11,924 bases of DNA, taken from contig JAKSSJ010000039.1 of the NCBI GenBank assembly GCA_024403215.1, forward strand, positions 1 through 11,924. Reading direction: 5' to 3'. Both the position numbers and the translations under genes were made by a program. The notes below the pieces were generated by a model, which saw only the letters and a program-made list of their open reading frames with translations, did no database searches and was not told the origin of the DNA. Within the stretch, counting starts at the first letter, position 1. Each line of letters opens with the position of its first letter. The stretch is from Clostridia bacterium. GTDB lineage: Bacteria; Bacillota; Clostridia; Peptostreptococcales; Anaerovoracaceae. Positions 7,554-11,924 of this stretch are shown in pieces.

Positions 7554-8641
7554 TACTTTGCAAATATCATTCTTCCTGCAGAGGTCTGCAGCACAGATGT
7601 AACTATTACATTTACGTTCTCGCCAACCTTCTTTTGTCCGTCTTCCACAACTACCATTGTGCCGTCCTCAAGATAGGCAACGCCTTGACCGTTTTCCTTT
7701 CCTTCCTTAACGATGTACACAGACATCATCTCGCCAGGAAGAACCACAGGTTTTAGAGAATTTGCAAGCTCGTTAATATTTAAAACTCTAATGCCTTGTA
7801 CTGTTGCAACCTTATTGAGATTAAAATCATTTGTAACAACAGCTCCCTTTGTAAGCTGAGCAAGCTTTAAAAGCTTTACATCAACCTCTGGGATGTCTTC
7901 TAGAACTTTTTCAGAGCTCGTTTCGTAAATGTCTACCCCATACTCATTTTGGATTTTTGCGAGTATATCAAGTCCTCTTCTTCCTCTTGCTCTTTTAAGA
8001 TCATCACTGCTATCTGCAATGTGCCTTAGCTCGACAAGAACAAAATCAGGAATGATGATATCGCCTTCAATAAATCCGGTTTTGAGTACATCCACTATTC
8101 TTCCATCAATAATGACAGAAGTATCAAAAATTTTAGGGACCTGCCCTAATTTACCTTTTCGTTTTGCTGAATCACGCGTAATAGGCATAGCGCTAGGCAT
8201 AAGAGACTTAATTTCCATGCTGCCTCTTCTTCCAAGCAAAATGCCAACATATCCTAAACCTATGTAAAGAATAACTGAAATGATGGTGCTAATGTATGCT
8301 GTTTTTAGTACCTCAATCCCATTAATAATCTGCGAGACGAGATAAGCAATAAGTAGCCCTGCTACAAGTCCAGTTGTTCCGGCTGCAAGCTCAGAGATTG
8401 GTATACTTTCAATATTAAGTACAATGCTCTTTGCAGCTCTTTCCCCGCGCGTTATGAAGATCTGGTATAAATAACTGAATATGATTCCGAATAAAATAAT
8501 GATGAGTGGCACAAAGATGGTGTATGCATAGTCACCTAAGGTGTCTGTAAGACCAGGCATGTGCTCAATCAAGAAAGATGATGCTCCATAACCAAACAGC
8601 ATTCCGAGTAAGGTAAATATCCATCGGAATACCTTCTTCAA
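7553..8641 (-). CDS. Membrane-anchored PIN/TRAM domain protein (YacL type)
   Basis: A 362-residue protein with three parts. Four predicted membrane helices occupy about 5-25, 39-63, 88-107 and 113-136. A PIN nuclease-fold domain follows (about 168-292), with the expected acidic residues Asp173 (FDTSVIIDG), Glu205 (VLVELRHI), Asp254 and Asp272 (TNDFNL). A TRAM RNA-binding beta-barrel closes the protein (about 300-358). The architecture matches Bacillus YacL, which sits at the same place beside ispD; its substrate is not settled, so RNA cleavage at the membrane is inference. The start is TTG: AAAGGAGG (8650-8657) lies exactly 8 nt upstream and no better start is in reach. It overlaps ispDF by one base and follows carD after 58 nt. 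Confidence 0.9.
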   Translation of the reverse strand: MKKVFRWIFTLLGMLFGYGASSFLIEHMPGLTDTLGDYAYTIFVPLIIILFGIIFSYLYQIFITRGERAAKSIVLNIESIPISELAAGTTGLVAGLLIAYLVSQIINGIEVLKTAYISTIISVILYIGLGYVGILLGRRGSMEIKSLMPSAMPITRDSAKRKGKLGQVPKIFDTSVIIDGRIVDVLKTGFIEGDIIIPDFVLVELRHIADSSDDLKRARGRRGLDILAKIQNEYGVDIYETSSEKVLEDIPEVDVKLLKLAQLTKGAVVTNDFNLNKVATVQGIRVLNINELANSLKPVVLPGEMMSVYIVKEGKENGQGVAYLEDGTMVVVEDGQKKVGENVNVIVTSVLQTSAGRMIFAK

Positions 8642-8649
8642 AATCTTCT

Positions 8650-8657
8650 CCTCCTTT
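8650..8657 (-). promoter_or_regulatory. Strong Shine-Dalgarno site fixing a TTG start
   Basis: AAAGGAGG lies 8 nt upstream of TTG 8641 and decides the start of the PIN/TRAM gene. It is the best ribosome binding site in the operon, consistent with partial compensation for the weak start codon. Confidence 0.85.
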
Positions 8658-8685
8658 ATTTAGTTTTTATATATTTAAATGATTA

Positions 8686-8710
8686 AAGCGATTTGGGGAT
8701 TAAATCGCTT
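8686..8710 (-). other. Perfect 9-bp inverted repeat spanning the carD stop codon
   Basis: AAGCGATTT (8686-8694) and AAATCGCTT (8702-8710) form a perfect 9-bp stem with a 7-nt loop. The carD TAA lies at the loop edge. In the minus-strand transcript no U run follows, so a classical terminator is unlikely; it could be a partial attenuator or a processing/stability hairpin between carD and the rest of the operon. Confidence 0.5.
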
Positions 8711-9182
8711 CTTCAATCATCTGCATTACTTCTGGCTCTGTCTTTGAAAGAACCATACTCATTTCTGATGCAAGTATTATCTTTGCGTTGGAGAGCAGCT
8801 TTTTCTCGCCTGTGGAGAGCTTTTTAGCCCTATCAACCCTAACCAAGTCTCTTATTACGCCGGCTACCTCTACAAGGTCTCCAGTCTTGAGCCTCTCCAT
8901 ATTATCTCTATTTCTTCTGTTCCAGTTTATGTCCATTTCCTTGGACTTTCCGCCCAGGGCTTTTAAGACAGCGTCAATTACAGAGCTTTTAACTATTGGT
9001 CTTAATCCTACTTTTTCACAGCCAACTACAGGAACCATGACATCCATGTTCCCGTGTTCTATGTGGACTATATAATAGGACCTTTGCTCTCCTAATATTT
9101 CCCTGTCTTCAATTCTTTGAATGAGTCCCGCACCATGCATTGGGTACGAAACCTTATCTCCTATCTGGTACATTTTGGGCAT
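8700..9182 (-). CDS. carD: CarD/CdnL-family RNA polymerase-binding transcription regulator
   Basis: This 160-residue protein begins with the CarD/TRCF RNA-polymerase-interaction domain (about 4-62: YQIGDKVSYPMHGAGLIQRI, then YYIVHIEHGNMDVMVPV). A mostly helical, basic domain follows that in CarD contacts DNA at the upstream edge of the transcription bubble. Known family members bind the RNA polymerase beta subunit and stabilise open complexes, notably at rRNA promoters. It is the first gene of the operon, directly downstream of a sigma-A-like promoter. Two ATGs are possible, 9182 (only 3 nt from GGAGG) and 9173 (12 nt from it); neither spacing is ideal and only three residues differ. The protein is free-standing, not part of a Mfd (TRCF) gene. 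Confidence 0.92.
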   Translation of the reverse strand: MPKMYQIGDKVSYPMHGAGLIQRIEDREILGEQRSYYIVHIEHGNMDVMVPVVGCEKVGLRPIVKSSVIDAVLKALGGKSKEMDINWNRRNRDNMERLKTGDLVEVAGVIRDLVRVDRAKKLSTGEKKLLSNAKIILASEMSMVLSKTEPEVMQMIEEAI

Positions 9183-9196
9183 ATGCCTCCGACGCT

Positions 9197-9225
9197 ATTA
9201 TAACTCAAAAGGCTTGGAAATACAA
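9197..9225 (-). promoter_or_regulatory. Sigma-A-like promoter of the carD operon
   Basis: On the minus strand, TTGTAT (9220-9225, 4 of 6 consensus) and TATAAT (9197-9202, perfect) are separated by exactly 17 bp. A start site about 7 nt downstream of the -10 falls near 9190, the first base of the carD GGAGG (9186-9190). The leader would be only about 8-10 nt, so the ribosome binding site would sit at the very 5' end of the mRNA. Confidence 0.78.
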
Positions 9226-9245
9226 GATTTTAAGGCTTTTCCATG

Positions 9246-9275
9246 CCAAACAAATTATCGGCGCAGCTAATAAAT
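9246..9275 (+). repeat. 30-nt direct repeat, left copy
   Basis: The 30 bases beginning CCAAACAAATTATCGGCGCA match 9651-9680 in the same orientation with one difference (C against G at repeat position 22). Bases on either side of the two copies do not match, so the repeat has sharp ends. It lies just upstream of the carD promoter. Confidence 0.9.
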
Positions 9276-9650
9276 GGGCTTTCCTCACTTTTAGGCTGAA
9301 TTGGAATCCTGGAAACGTCAGCACGCTCAATGGACGGGAGCAAAATGAGCTTTTCAGGTGCAGTAGTCCTCGCACGCTGTTAAACAATCGGCTCTGCTCG
9401 CTGCTCTCGTCGAATGGCTCCTTCGCAACGCTCGCATCGCCGTGTTTAACAACGCTTTGCTGTGGAGTGCCCCTTCAAAGCATCATTTTGCCTCCCGCCC
9501 TTATTACCGCATTTCTTGGTTGGTGGCTCAGCCATCGCCCGGACTGCGTCCGTTCTCTGCTTCGCCTACCAACAGAAATGCTAAAAAGCCCGGCCGCCAA
9601 CCCACGTAAATAAATTAAAAAGTTGTCAACGGGGTCTGACCCCATTGACA
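9276..9650. repeat. Structured non-coding element (candidate MITE/REP-like element or structured RNA)
   Basis: This 375-nt stretch fills most of the 508-nt gap between carD and hicB. It is visibly richer in G and C than its surroundings and contains no credible gene. Three foldback units can be seen. First, a large imperfect hairpin: 9332-9353 pairs with 9477-9499 (about 21 bp, three single-base bulges), with an inner 9-bp stem TGTTAAACA (9378-9386) / TGTTTAACA (9443-9451). Second, 9509-9526 pairs with 9566-9581 (about 16 bp), enclosing a tight CGGAC-TGC-GTCCG hairpin (9540-9552). Third, the palindrome at 9624-9650. The stretch is bounded by 30-nt direct repeats. No transposase is present, so any mobility would depend on a protein encoded elsewhere. 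Direction of transcription, if any, is unknown. Confidence 0.6.
9624..9650. repeat. 27-nt near-perfect palindrome with GGGGTC/GACCCC core
   Basis: Arms TGTCAACGGGGTC and GACCCCATTGACA surround a single central T. One position mismatches on the plus strand and becomes a G-U pair in a minus-strand RNA. It ends exactly where the right 30-nt repeat begins. Palindromes with this core are often seen as interspersed elements in bacterial genomes; without a U run it is not a convincing terminator. Confidence 0.75.
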
Positions 9651-9680
9651 CCAAACAAATTATCGGCGCAGGTAATAAAT
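9651..9680 (+). repeat. 30-nt direct repeat, right copy
   Basis: Partner of the copy at 9246-9275 (29/30 identical, 405 nt apart). It ends 10 nt from the hicB stop codon. Its second half (GCGCAGGTAATAAAT, 9666-9680) recurs inverted at 10458-10472 on the other side of hicAB. Confidence 0.9.
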
Positions 9681-9690
9681 CCGATTTTAG

Positions 9691-10119
9691 TTATAAAGTA
9701 GACTCCGTCAATTTCTCTGTAAGAGCATCTTGAAAGACTTTAGAAAAGTTTATACCGCGTTTGACGCCTTCTGCATTTTGCCATTCAAGAATAGTAACAG
9801 TTTTTTTAACTGCTTTAGTAAAATGTATGCGTGCATACTCTTCTACATCCACGCTAACCATATTAGCAATTACTTGATCCTGCGAAAGGCCCTCTTCTTT
9901 TGCTTTGCGTTTAATGTCTAAATCGGATAGATCACTCGCTTTTGGCACCTTTTTCCCTTCTAAGTTACACGAGAACACAAGTCCTGCAAGGCAATCTATA
10001 GCCATAGACATAGCGTTTTCAAATGTATCTCCGCAAGTAACAGCACCGTCCCAATCGGGAAATAACACAGTGTAGCCATCTGATTCTTTTAGAAAATATG
10101 CTGGATAAATTGATAGCAT
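9691..10119 (-). CDS. hicB: HicB antitoxin
   Basis: This 142-residue protein begins with a HicB-type partial RNase H fold (about 1-60: YPAYFLKESDGYTVLFPDWDG, then the conserved CGDTFENAMSMAIDCLAG region), which in known pairs covers the HicA active site. The C-terminus (about 117-137, GVKRGINFSKVFQDALTEKL) resembles a ribbon-helix-helix DNA-binding unit, so the HicAB complex probably represses its own promoter. It starts 10 nt after hicA, with AAGGAG 6 nt before the ATG, and is translated second, the common order for hicAB. It is a type II toxin-antitoxin pair, here complete and apparently intact. Residues about 60-115 between the two domains are longer than in minimal HicB proteins. Confidence 0.9.
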   Translation of the reverse strand: MLSIYPAYFLKESDGYTVLFPDWDGAVTCGDTFENAMSMAIDCLAGLVFSCNLEGKKVPKASDLSDLDIKRKAKEEGLSQDQVIANMVSVDVEEYARIHFTKAVKKTVTILEWQNAEGVKRGINFSKVFQDALTEKLTESTL

Positions 10120-10129
10120 AGAATTCTCC

Positions 10130-10318
10130 TTACTTTTGTTCTGCTTTCTTCATAACAGCTTTCTCTACACCCTTTGTAATATCTCCGGGATGAAATGGTA
10201 TGGTAATTGTTCCAGGAATACTAGGATGTTTGTACTGTCTATGTGACCCATTTTGTCTTACAAAATACCAGCCTAAAGACAGTATTTTTCTCTCTAATTC
10301 AATCGCCTTTAATGGCAT
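10130..10318 (-). CDS. hicA: HicA mRNA interferase toxin
   Basis: A 62-residue protein with the double-stranded RNA-binding-like fold of HicA toxins, which cleave mRNA and halt translation. The catalytic histidine is His26 in the family signature NGSHRQYKHP (23-32); GWYFVRQ before it and TITIPFHPGDITKGV after it (38-52) are also typical. Full length for the family, with no damage. The start has a strong ribosome binding site (AAGGAG, 6 nt before ATG 10318). It is the first gene of the hicAB transcript, about 70 nt downstream of the predicted transcription start. Confidence 0.92.
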   Translation of the reverse strand: MPLKAIELERKILSLGWYFVRQNGSHRQYKHPSIPGTITIPFHPGDITKGVEKAVMKKAEQK

Positions 10319-10340
10319 ATATTACTCCTTAATTATATAG

Positions 10341-10367
10341 TTTTATACGTATAAAATCAATACGTAT
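10341..10367. promoter_or_regulatory. Twin TACGTA palindromes in the hicAB leader
   Basis: TTTTATAC/GTATAAAA (10341-10356) is a perfect 16-bp palindrome centred on TACGTA. A second TACGTA lies in ATACGTAT (10360-10367), 15 bp further on. Two equal boxes about 1.5 helical turns apart suit a dimeric or tetrameric HicB-type repressor, but no binding data are implied. Confidence 0.5.
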
Positions 10368-10370
10368 GGC

Positions 10371-10394
10371 ATTTATTGTTATTTTACAATAAAT
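10371..10394. promoter_or_regulatory. Inverted repeat at the hicAB transcription start
   Basis: ATTTATTGT (10371-10379) and ACAATAAAT (10386-10394) are perfect 9-bp arms separated by 6 nt. The right arm abuts the -10 box, so a bound protein would cover the start site. An additional 8-bp inverted pair, ATGGCATT (10366-10373) / AATGCCAT (10411-10418), links the leader to the -35 edge. Confidence 0.5.
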
Positions 10395-10423
10395 ATTATA
10401 TAACCCATATAATGCCATGTCAA
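10395..10423 (-). promoter_or_regulatory. Perfect-consensus sigma-A promoter of hicAB
   Basis: On the minus strand TTGACA (10418-10423) and TATAAT (10395-10400), both 6 of 6, are separated by exactly 17 bp. Transcription should start near 10388, giving a leader of about 70 nt before hicA. Such a strong promoter fits a toxin-antitoxin operon held down by autorepression. Confidence 0.88.
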
Positions 10424-10457
10424 TATATGTAATTTAGCCCAACAGCGAAGAAAGCCT

Positions 10458-10472
10458 ATTAATTACCTGCGC
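10458..10472 (-). repeat. Inverted 15-bp partial copy of the flanking repeat
   Basis: Read on the minus strand, GCGCAGGTAATTAAT matches GCGCAGGTAATAAAT at 9666-9680 in 14 of 15 positions. The two face each other across the hicAB module (about 780 nt between them). Confidence 0.6.
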
Positions 10473-10493
10473 TTTTTAAGGATATTATTACAA

Positions 10494-10522
10494 TTGACTA
10501 TATATCAATATTGATATATACT
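10494..10522 (+). promoter_or_regulatory. Sigma-A-like promoter of the kinase/HTH operon (predicted leaderless)
   Basis: TTGACT (10494-10499) and TATACT (10517-10522), each 5 of 6 consensus, are 17 bp apart. The kinase ATG begins 8 nt after the -10 box, so the expected start site (about 10528-10531) coincides with the start codon. No Shine-Dalgarno is visible upstream of the ATG, which agrees with a leaderless mRNA. Confidence 0.75.
10499..10520. promoter_or_regulatory. Perfect 22-bp palindromic operator candidate
   Basis: Arms TATATATCAAT and ATTGATATATA meet with no spacer. The palindrome fills the promoter spacer and overlaps the last base of the -35 and four bases of the -10, so binding would exclude RNA polymerase. 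The Xre-type protein encoded by the second gene of the operon is the obvious candidate repressor (inference). Confidence 0.7.
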
Positions 10523-10530
10523 CAATTATC

Positions 10531-11352
10531 ATGAAACACTATGATATTGAGACAAAAGTTCAAGATTTAAGGTTTTTGCAGTGGGATGAAAGCACCGCTT
10601 CATCCGGCACGGCAGGCTGCCTATTAAAGTCCAAGTATATGGGTACTGGAAATATTAGCTATTATTACAAGCTAGCAAACTATGATAGCTATAATGGTAT
10701 CTTTGGTTACGAATGCATAAATGAAATCATAGCCTCCAGGCTTTTAAATATTCTTGGAATTGAGCATCTTCAATATCAATTGGTACATGCACTCGTCAAT
10801 ATTAATGGCAAAGAGTATACCAGCTGGATTTGCAAATCAAAAAACTTTAGAGAACCAGATGAAAAGAAAATCTCTATGGACGTATTTTATGATCTTAATA
10901 AAAAAGATGGGGAATCTCCTTTTGATGTATGCAAAAGATTTGGCTTTGAAAAACAAATAACAAATATGTTCTTATTGGATTTCCTAATAGTCAATAGAGA
11001 CCGTCATGGTGCAAATCTTGAGGTTTTGGCTAATAATAATCAAATGAAGCTAGCACCAATTTTCGATAATGGACTATCTCTCTTATCGCCATACGCTCTA
11101 AGAAAAGACCAAATAGAAAAATTTGATAATCTTTGTGATATTCCTGTCAACAACTTCATTGGTTCAAAGTCACTCTTTGATAACTTAAAGTTAATCAAGA
11201 AAATAGATATTGATATGATTAACGAATCTGATAAAGATGAGCTAATAGGAGGGCTTGAAGAGGCCGTAGAGGAAGAATATCTTGAAAAATCATGGGATAT
11301 TATTTGGAATAGATGGAGATACTATAATGATAATTTTTGCAATAAAAGATAA
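10531..11352 (+). CDS. HipA-like / PI3-4K-fold serine-threonine kinase, toxin candidate
   Basis: A 273-residue protein with a single kinase-like domain. The N-terminal SSGTAGCLLKSKY stretch (24-36) looks like the Ser/Gly-rich ATP loop of HipA-type kinases, and YYYKLA holds a candidate ATP-binding Lys47. GYECINEIIASRLL (59-72) is the likely helix C. The catalytic loop is FLIVNRDRHGANLEVL (151-166), with predicted catalytic Asp157 and metal ligand Asn162; the metal-binding Asp179 is in APIFDNGLSLL (175-185). HipA-family toxins phosphorylate translation factors such as GltX. HipA is about 440 residues; this protein lacks the HipA N-terminal subdomain, as do the HipT and CtkA kinases. It is the first gene of a two-gene operon and overlaps the next by 26 nt. 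Kinase fold is confident; target and toxicity are inference. Confidence 0.75.
   Translation: MKHYDIETKVQDLRFLQWDESTASSGTAGCLLKSKYMGTGNISYYYKLANYDSYNGIFGYECINEIIASRLLNILGIEHLQYQLVHALVNINGKEYTSWICKSKNFREPDEKKISMDVFYDLNKKDGESPFDVCKRFGFEKQITNMFLLDFLIVNRDRHGANLEVLANNNQMKLAPIFDNGLSLLSPYALRKDQIEKFDNLCDIPVNNFIGSKSLFDNLKLIKKIDIDMINESDKDELIGGLEEAVEEEYLEKSWDIIWNRWRYYNDNFCNKR
11315..11318 (+). promoter_or_regulatory. Ribosome binding site for the HTH gene inside the kinase gene
   Basis: GGAG lies 8 nt upstream of ATG 11327, within the last codons of the kinase gene. It selects this ATG over an in-frame TTG at 11282 that has no such site. Confidence 0.7.
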
Positions 11353-11878
11353 ACATCATAAAAGACGTCCTGCCGAGGCATGGTTATTTTATGATGAGCA
11401 AAATGAAAAATTCAGCATTAAGATAGCTGAGTCATCTGATTTTTCCAGATTGCCACTAATACTTGGCTTCTTGTTTGAAAAAGGTTACACAGAAATTGAT
11501 GACTACTGGAGCAGGCGTTTTGTCAAAGAACGTATAGTTCCAAGCGAACGGCAAAATATTGGTGAAATACTGAAGAAAAACGGACTAACAGAATACAAAG
11601 AAATAGACATGCTACGCCTAAGCAAAGGCTCTTGCTGCCAGGATGATTTTTACCTTGAAGAAACAGATAGCTACAATGATGTGTCAAATGCAATAGGCTA
11701 TCAAGTATTACAAGCAAGAAAGACTTCAGGATTTACGCAAAAAGAACTTGCCAAGGCTTGCGGAATCAAACAATCAAATCTTAGCAGAATAGAAAACGGA
11801 GTATGTATTCCGTCAGTAGAAACTCTTACCCAAATTGCAAAAGGACTTGGAAAAGAATTAAGAGTAAGCTTTGAATAA
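11327..11878 (+). CDS. Two-domain protein: uncharacterised (possibly HipA N-domain-like) region plus C-terminal Xre helix-turn-helix; antitoxin/regulator candidate
   Basis: This 183-residue protein ends in a clear Xre/Cro-type helix-turn-helix (about 124-183: RKTSGFTQKELAKACGIKQ, then SNLSRIENGVCIPSVETLTQIAKGLGKEL). The first 115 or so residues are a separate domain that I do not recognise with certainty. Its WSRRFVKERIVPSERQNIGEIL (61-82) and following stretch to QDDFYLEE (105-112) recall, in layout only, the small N-terminal subdomain of HipA or the stand-alone HipS, which sits beside the kinase lobe. If so, this gene combines the HipS-like and HipB-like roles in one chain. It overlaps the kinase gene by 26 nt, implying coupled synthesis, and the order (kinase first) is the reverse of hipBA. 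The stop is 2 nt before the terminator stem. Confidence 0.75.
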   Translation: MIIFAIKDKHHKRRPAEAWLFYDEQNEKFSIKIAESSDFSRLPLILGFLFEKGYTEIDDYWSRRFVKERIVPSERQNIGEILKKNGLTEYKEIDMLRLSKGSCCQDDFYLEETDSYNDVSNAIGYQVLQARKTSGFTQKELAKACGIKQSNLSRIENGVCIPSVETLTQIAKGLGKELRVSFE

Positions 11879-11880
11879 CA

Positions 11881-11909
11881 AAAACCCTGCACAATTAGTG
11901 CAGGGTTTT
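11881..11909. terminator. Intrinsic terminator, usable in both directions
   Basis: AAAACCCTGCAC (11881-11892) and GTGCAGGGTTTT (11898-11909) form a perfect 12-bp stem with a 5-nt loop, right after the HTH stop codon. A T run closes it on the plus strand, and the A run at 11880-11884 gives a T run on the minus strand, so it could also stop transcription entering from the right. Confidence 0.9.
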
Positions 11910-11924
11910 GATCTAAACCCACCA

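Noticed and set aside
9205..9387. A 60-codon minus-strand open frame upstream of carD
   Set aside because: It overlaps the carD promoter and the left direct repeat, lacks a ribosome binding site and resembles no protein.
9140..9613. A 157-codon plus-strand open frame across the carD start and the structured element
   Set aside because: It runs antisense through carD, its promoter and the hairpins, has no ribosome binding site or recognisable domain, and its composition follows from the foldback DNA. Treated as chance.
9276..9650. The structured element as a known class such as HEARO/omega RNA of an IscB or IsrB element
   Set aside because: Size and foldback character are compatible, but no IscB/IsrB or TnpA frame is in the window and I cannot match a class-specific motif. 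It needs a covariance-model search (Rfam); a significant hit would settle the class.
9624..9650. The GGGGTC palindrome as the hicAB transcription terminator
   Set aside because: It is correctly placed beyond hicB, but in that direction the stem is not followed by a U-rich run, and it belongs to the repeat-bounded element.
11701..11922. Minus-strand open frame over the HTH gene end and terminator
   Set aside because: It is antisense to a well-supported HTH domain, passes through the terminator stem and resembles no protein.
1..11924. CRISPR array, tRNA or rRNA genes
   Set aside because: No regularly spaced short repeats and no cloverleaf or rRNA-like sequence were seen on either strand.

Overview
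The window looks like the chromosome of a low-to-moderate GC anaerobic Bacillota, most likely a clostridial lineage. The evidence is the gene set and order: carD, a YacL-type PIN/TRAM protein, ispDF, proS, cysS, mrnC, rlmB and sigH are packed head to tail on the minus strand with 1-60 nt gaps or overlaps, a variant of the Bacillus/Clostridium yacL-sigH cluster. I cannot name a genus from sequence alone.

Region 1 (about 1-9230, minus strand) reads from right to left as one likely operon. A sigma-A-like promoter (9197-9225) sits directly in front of carD. It is followed by the membrane PIN/TRAM protein (TTG start, strong Shine-Dalgarno), a fused IspD-IspF isoprenoid enzyme, prolyl- and cysteinyl-tRNA synthetases, Mini-RNase III (23S rRNA maturation), a SpoU-family rRNA methyltransferase whose N-terminus overlaps mrnC by 112 nt, and a short SigH-like sigma factor. 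Beyond sigH, where Bacillus has ribosomal protein and secE/nusG genes, there is an EamA-type exporter broken by a one-base frameshift, then a YhhN/TMEM86-family membrane protein that runs off the left edge. The theme is translation, rRNA maturation and isoprenoid supply, with transcription regulators at both ends.

Region 2 (9183-9690) has no convincing gene. It is dominated by a GC-richer, strongly structured stretch: a large imperfect hairpin at 9332-9499, a second at 9509-9581, and a 27-nt near-perfect palindrome at 9624-9650. The stretch is framed by two 30-nt direct repeats (29/30 identical). It looks like a small non-autonomous mobile or REP/MITE-like element, or a structured RNA.

Region 3 (9691-10423, minus) is a complete HicA/HicB toxin-antitoxin pair with a perfect-consensus promoter and several palindromes in its leader. 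A 15-bp piece of the 30-nt repeat recurs inverted on the far side of this module.

Region 4 (10494-11909, plus) is a divergently transcribed two-gene unit. The first gene is a HipA-like (PI3/4K-like fold) kinase. The second overlaps it and encodes an uncharacterised N-terminal domain fused to an Xre-type helix-turn-helix. A perfect 22-bp palindrome fills the -35/-10 spacer, the transcript is predicted to be leaderless, and a strong terminator closes the unit. This split HipA-like kinase module is the best candidate for a little-described system in the window.
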